From a bacterium (lineage in GTDB: Bacteria > Bdellovibrionota_C > UBA2361 > SZUA-149): a DNA stretch of 9,318 nt. The translations under genes were made by a program, and so were the position numbers. The DNA is taken from assembly GCA_003230795.1 (NCBI GenBank), contig QIGM01000011.1, forward strand, positions 1 to 9,318, given 5' to 3'. Under the pieces are notes generated by a model. That model worked only from the letters and a program-made list of their open reading frames with translations, had not been told where the DNA came from and searched no databases. The number at the start of each line of letters is the position of its first letter. Positions within the stretch are counted from its first letter, which is position 1. Positions 7,384 through 9,318 of the stretch are shown here, piece by piece.

Positions 7384-7466
7384 GGGACTGTTGAAAAATA
7401 GTCCCGCACCGCGTTCGCGGTGCCAAAAGCCACATGCTTGTGGCTTTTGGAATGCCGAAGGCATTC
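7384..7466 (+). repeat. Left half-unit, hairpins A-B-C-D
   Basis: A has arms GGGACTGTT and AATAGTCCC around GAAA, with one G-T wobble (7390/7399). B has arms GCACCGC and GCGGTGC around GTTC; pairing can extend by one base. C has 12-bp arms CCAAAAGCCACA and TGTGGCTTTTGG around TGCT. D has arms GAATGCC and GGCATTC around GAA. Confidence 0.9.
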
Positions 7467-7584
7467 ATGAAAAAAAGATGATAGGCTTTTCTGCTTCTGA
7501 TGAGTATCGAGATAATCAGCTGTTATTGTTACTATTATCTAAACGTCATCCGATAAGCGATCAGCTTCAATCTCTTTTTCTTAT
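7467..7584. other. A+T-rich core between the two half-units
   Basis: The outer core bases still show inverse similarity: a poly-A-rich stretch after D (7468-7478) mirrors a poly-T-rich stretch before D' (7571-7581). Inside lies AGATAAT (7510-7516) against ATTATCT (7534-7540). TATCG and ATCAGC-like words recur in inverted or direct order. No gene is supported here. It looks like the diverged centre of the same inverted repeat rather than unrelated cargo. Confidence 0.5.
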
Positions 7585-7666
7585 GAATGCCTCCGGCATT
7601 CCAAAAGCCGATTCCATTCGGCTTTTGGCGCTGCTACGCAGCGCGGGACTGTTTTTCAACAGTCCC
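7585..7666 (-). repeat. Right half-unit, hairpins D'-C'-B'-A'
   Basis: D' has arms GAATGCC and GGCATTC around TCC. C' has 11-bp arms CCAAAAGCCGA and TCGGCTTTTGG around TTCCAT. B' has arms GCGCTGC and GCAGCGC around TAC. A' has fully paired 9-bp arms GGGACTGTT and AACAGTCCC around TTTC, which is GAAA on the minus strand. At 82 bp it is one base shorter than the left half. Confidence 0.9.
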
Positions 7667-7698
7667 TTGAAAGGACATCTAACTCCCTATTGTTTTAC

Positions 7699-7703
7699 AA
7701 GGA
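7699..7703 (+). promoter_or_regulatory. Ribosome binding site for the 71-residue gene
   Basis: AAGGA with a six-base spacer to ATG 7710. It is good evidence that this small frame is translated from 7710. It lies 33 bases beyond the end of the palindromic element, so a transcript reading through the element would carry it. Confidence 0.55.
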
Positions 7704-7709
7704 TATTGT

Positions 7710-7925
7710 ATGGACACCATAAGACGTTTACAAGAATTATCTGAACGAATTGACCATATTGAGCACTCAGGAGACTGGCTTTCATCAGCTATGGAGGGCT
7801 ATGACGCACCCGTGTCACAGACTGGAAGTCTAATCAGCTCTTTGGCCGAAGATATTCGATTTCGCTTGATAGAGCTTGTGACAGAGCTGGAGAAGCAGAT
7901 CGTATTCAGCAGCCGAACTCACTAA
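7710..7925 (+). CDS. Small helical protein of unknown function (71 residues)
   Basis: ATG 7710 follows AAGGA at ideal spacing. The product is charged and soluble, without a signal peptide or membrane segment. Residues 1-20 (MDTIRRLQELSERIDHIEHS) have the heptad character of a short coiled coil. A central GDWLSSAMEGYDAPVSQTG links to a second amphipathic helix (LIEL-VTELEKQIVF, about 53-66). A helix-linker-helix protein of this size could be an adaptor or a dimeric regulator, but no family is recognised and no DNA-binding motif is evident. It starts 43 bp after the palindromic element and stands alone before a 235-bp gap. A real gene is likely from the ribosome binding site and ordinary composition, but independent support is lacking. 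Confidence 0.6.
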   Translation: MDTIRRLQELSERIDHIEHSGDWLSSAMEGYDAPVSQTGSLISSLAEDIRFRLIELVTELEKQIVFSSRTH

Positions 7926-8020
7926 TCGCTTTCCTAAGAACTCCCCAATTTCTTCCTTTCCCTGGGCATAGCGGGCTCTGAGAGTCTGCGGATTCCTTGT
8001 GCCGAATGAGGCATAATTAG

Positions 8021-8091
8021 TCGCTTTTTAGCGATATCTGAAGCTCAAAACACCGTGAATTCATAAATAATATCGGTTTCTTAAGTCCGAT
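8021..8091. other. Short inverted repeats in the gap before the membrane protein gene
   Basis: TCGCT (8021-8025) pairs with AGCGA (8030-8034) around TTTT, and ATCGG (8072-8076) pairs with CCGAT (8087-8091). The first lies 96 bp after the small gene and might help end its transcript. Neither has a following T-tract. Confidence 0.25.
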
Positions 8092-8108
8092 TAGAAGTAT
8101 TCGCGCGT

Positions 8109-8127
8109 ATAGACATGATATGTCTAT
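8109..8127. promoter_or_regulatory. Perfect 8-3-8 palindrome, candidate operator
   Basis: Arms ATAGACAT (8109-8116) and ATGTCTAT (8120-8127) flank GAT. It ends 33 bp before GTG 8161 and overlaps the -10-like word TATAGA (8108-8113). Size and place suit an operator for a dimeric regulator; the Rrf2 gene 0.6 kb downstream is one candidate, though nothing links them directly. The half-site ATAGACAT recurs at 9311-9318. Confidence 0.45.
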
Positions 8128-8148
8128 GTGGATGCGGAAGTCTGGTGT

Positions 8149-8154
8149 GGAGGA
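8149..8154 (+). promoter_or_regulatory. Ribosome binding site that sets the 8161 start
   Basis: GGAGGA with a six-base spacer to GTG 8161. It favours this start over the longer in-frame GTG at 8128, which has no comparable site and would begin one base after the palindrome. Confidence 0.7.
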
Positions 8155-8160
8155 CTAGTT

Positions 8161-8574
8161 GTGACTGAACGAGGCAAAGAAATGGAAGCGACGCTGAACA
8201 GGAATGAGCAAGCGGTGGCGGTGGCTGGGTTCAGCGAGCTTTCCAATTTGAGAACAGTCGATAAGGCCTTTGTTTTAGGCTCAGTGCTTTGCTTACTTCA
8301 GGCGCTCGACGGAGTGCTTACCTCTATAGGTGTCTCCAGATTTGGAATCGAATGGGAAGGAAATCCTTTCATTCGAGCCCTAATGGAAGATTTTGGTCCA
8401 ACAACGGCACTCGGAATTGTGAAGTGTTTCGCAATTTTGCTCGTAGTCGGCTTAACCTTTTTCGCTCGTAGACTTCCTTGGATAAACAACGCGATGGGAG
8501 CTGTAAGTTGCATTTACCTCTTTGTGGCGATAATCCCTTGGTCCTACTACCTCTTTATTGCCCCACCATTCTAG
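8161..8574 (+). CDS. Small membrane protein, DUF5658-like
   Basis: This 137-residue protein is numbered from GTG 8161. A polar N-terminal 30 residues precede three hydrophobic segments at about 36-57, 82-102 and 112-134. The signature resembles DUF5658: a Leu-Asp pair in the first membrane segment (Q47-A-L-D50 with T54) followed by an E-G-N-P loop (E66-G67-N68-P69) before the second. The role of this family is unknown. An Arg-Arg pair (103-104) after the second segment suggests a cytoplasmic loop by the positive-inside rule. It has a strong ribosome binding site and its own upstream palindrome. It lies 131 bp before the Rrf2 gene on the same strand, so co-transcription is possible. The family call is from pattern memory only. 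Confidence 0.75.
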   Translation: MTERGKEMEATLNRNEQAVAVAGFSELSNLRTVDKAFVLGSVLCLLQALDGVLTSIGVSRFGIEWEGNPFIRALMEDFGPTTALGIVKCFAILLVVGLTFFARRLPWINNAMGAVSCIYLFVAIIPWSYYLFIAPPF

Positions 8575-8610
8575 CTCCTTCTTAAGGCTCTCTGTTTAGT
8601 GTCAGGGGGC

Positions 8611-8666
8611 GGTGCTTGCGATTTGGCACCAAAGCCTACTATTATCCTTACTGAACTATTAAGTAA
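8611..8666. promoter_or_regulatory. Dyad elements upstream of the Rrf2 gene
   Basis: A hairpin pairs GGTGC (8611-8615) with GCACC (8626-8630). Nearer the gene, TTACT (8648-8652) is inverse to AGTAA (8662-8666), ending 39 bp before ATG 8706. Rrf2 regulators often bind dyads at their own promoters, so the second dyad could be autoregulatory. The arms are only five bases and it does not match the IscR type 1 consensus. Confidence 0.25.
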
Positions 8667-8705
8667 TCTGTACCGGTCAAGATTTGATCTGAGGCAAGGC
8701 GAGTA

Positions 8706-9272
8706 ATGCGCATAACCCAATGGGGCGAATACGGCATTCATCTAAGTGCTTATCTTGCAGAGAAGCATCTCAGCGGTTCGCCTGTGGCCAACGCGTCTGA
8801 GATATCTGCGGATCAAGATATTGCGATACAGTATGCCCAACAAATACTTTTTCGATTGCGTGAAGGAGGGATAATTGAAAGTGTGCGAGGTCCACGTGGC
8901 GGTTACAGACTTTCGTGTGAGCCGGCTGAGATTACACTCTATGACATATTGCTTGCTGCGGAAGGTGGAACGTTTGAAGTTATTTGTGAGACTAAACCCT
9001 TAAGCCTTGAGCGTTGCAAGCCGAGTTCAGAATGCAATTTGCGTAACGTATGGTTCGGGCTTCGCGAGCAAGTTGATACATATCTCAAGGGCCTCTCGCT
9101 CCAAAATCTTCTTGAAATGCCTTCAAGTTCTCAGCCTTCAAGTTCTCAGGGGGCAAGTTCTCAGGGGGCAAGTTCTCAGGGGGATGCGCCGGTGCAGCTC
9201 GGACATCATCGATTTGAGTTGCTTGCGGACCGAGATGTTGCTGACTCACTTGTCGTAAGTAAACCAGAATAG
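8706..9272 (+). CDS. Rrf2-family transcriptional regulator with candidate Fe-S cysteines
   Basis: This 188-residue protein has the family N-terminus MRITQWGEYGIHLSAYLA, a recognition-helix region YAQQILFRLREGGIIES (43-59) and the wing RGPRGGYRLS (61-70). Three cysteines, C94, C104 and C110, fall where IscR and NsrR carry their cluster ligands, and CNLRNVW (110-116) matches the family's C-x-L-x-x-x-W pattern. The spacing C-x9-C-x5-C is wider than the C-x5-C-x5-C of E. coli IscR. The likely role is sensing iron-sulfur status, nitric oxide or redox state and repressing or activating nearby genes. The normal domain ends near LLEM (135-138). After it comes a Ser/Gln-rich tail from a 15-bp tandem repeat, then about 30 unrelated residues, so the protein is longer than the usual 140-165. 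The start has AAGG six bases upstream. Confidence 0.9.
   Translation: MRITQWGEYGIHLSAYLAEKHLSGSPVANASEISADQDIAIQYAQQILFRLREGGIIESVRGPRGGYRLSCEPAEITLYDILLAAEGGTFEVICETKPLSLERCKPSSECNLRNVWFGLREQVDTYLKGLSLQNLLEMPSSSQPSSSQGASSQGASSQGDAPVQLGHHRFELLADRDVADSLVVSKPE
9120..9179 (+). repeat. Four 15-bp in-frame tandem repeats in the Rrf2 tail
   Basis: Units are 9120-9134, 9135-9149, 9150-9164 and 9165-9179. The last ten bases (CAAGTTCTCA) plus G are constant; the first two units begin CCTT and the last two GGGG. They encode PSSSQ twice and GASSQ twice. Unit length is a multiple of three, so gain or loss of units would keep the frame. The array lies after the folded domain, where length change should be tolerated. 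Confidence 0.85.
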
Positions 9273-9318
9273 TTCAGGTGAATACTTCAGCTATTTCATC
9301 TTTACCTTCCATAGACAT

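Larger units (their letters stand above)
7384..7666. repeat. Composite palindromic element of eight abutting hairpins
   Basis: The 283-bp element contains hairpins A 7384-7405, B 7406-7423, C 7423-7450, D 7450-7466, a 118-bp core, then D' 7585-7601, C' 7601-7628, B' 7628-7644, A' 7645-7666. Neighbouring hairpins touch or share one base. The primed hairpins are inverted copies of the unprimed ones, so the whole is also a long imperfect inverted repeat. The AA/TT pair just outside each end is also mirrored. I see no clear target-site duplication and no transposase. Candidates are a REPIN or BIME-like doublet, a MITE whose ends fold, an IS remnant, or a structured RNA locus. I recognise no published family by sequence. 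Frames that cross it on either strand are by-products of the repeats. Confidence 0.9.

Noticed and set aside
7384..7405. Intrinsic terminator for the lipoprotein gene
   Set aside because: The stem is strong, but no T-tract follows on the + strand; it runs straight into hairpin B. It may still stabilise an RNA end, but it is not a classical terminator.
7384..7666. CRISPR array or integron attC cluster
   Set aside because: There are no equal repeats separated by unique spacers, no attC core sites, and the hairpins are in mirror rather than tandem order.
7384..7666. Complete IS with target-site duplication
   Set aside because: No transposase is encoded inside, and the flanks (AATTT on the left, GAAAG on the right outside the mirrored AA/TT) show no direct duplication.
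7196..7744. Open frames crossing the palindromic element (7391-7744 on +, 7196-7468 on -)
   Set aside because: Their peptides are direct translations of the hairpin arms, with mirrored runs such as GIPKA on both strands. They have no supported ribosome binding site, and the + frame overlaps the better supported gene at 7710.
9278..9318. Possible start of a next gene at GTG 9278, open to the window edge
   Set aside because: Only 13 full codons are visible and no clear ribosome binding site precedes it. If real, the ATAGACAT half-site at 9311 would be coding, which weakens the operator idea.

Overview
The window is a contiguous bacterial segment with every credible gene on the + strand. GTG starts, a lipobox protein, a PlsB-type acyltransferase and secreted proteins of unknown function point to a Gram-negative, mid-GC bacterium. 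The gene mix (PlsB, CPBP protease, an Rrf2 regulator, several orphan secreted proteins) would suit an uncultured deltaproteobacterial or Bdellovibrionota-like lineage. That placement is a guess; nothing here fixes the taxon.

Region 1 (1-4141) is a tightly packed operon. It holds the 3' part of a protein of unknown function with two internally similar halves, then plsB (glycerol-3-phosphate acyltransferase, first step of phospholipid synthesis), then a CPBP/CAAX-type intramembrane protease. Both downstream genes start at GTG codons that overlap the stop of the gene before (8 nt and 4 nt), so translation is probably coupled. The gene-poor stretch 4142-4599 follows. It contains a solo hairpin of the repeat family described below and other inverted repeats.

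Region 2 (4600-7263) holds two exported proteins: an unrecognised protein with a signal peptide or N-terminal anchor, and a 567-residue lipoprotein that resembles the DUF3352 type by pattern.

Region 3 (7384-7666) is the most unusual part. It is a 283-bp element made of eight abutting hairpins in the mirror order A-B-C-D / core / D'-C'-B'-A'. The two half-units are inverted copies of each other. Where they differ in the stems, most differences are compensated (A-T to G-C, C-G to T-A and so on). A third copy of the terminal hairpin lies at 4145-4166 and also varies in a pair-preserving way. I recognise no named repeat family here; it may be a REPIN/BIME-like or MITE-like element, or a structured RNA.

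Region 4 (7710-9272) holds a 71-residue helical protein of unknown function, a three-helix DUF5658-like membrane protein preceded by a perfect 8-3-8 palindrome, and an Rrf2-family regulator with three candidate Fe-S cysteines and a tail built from four 15-bp tandem repeats.
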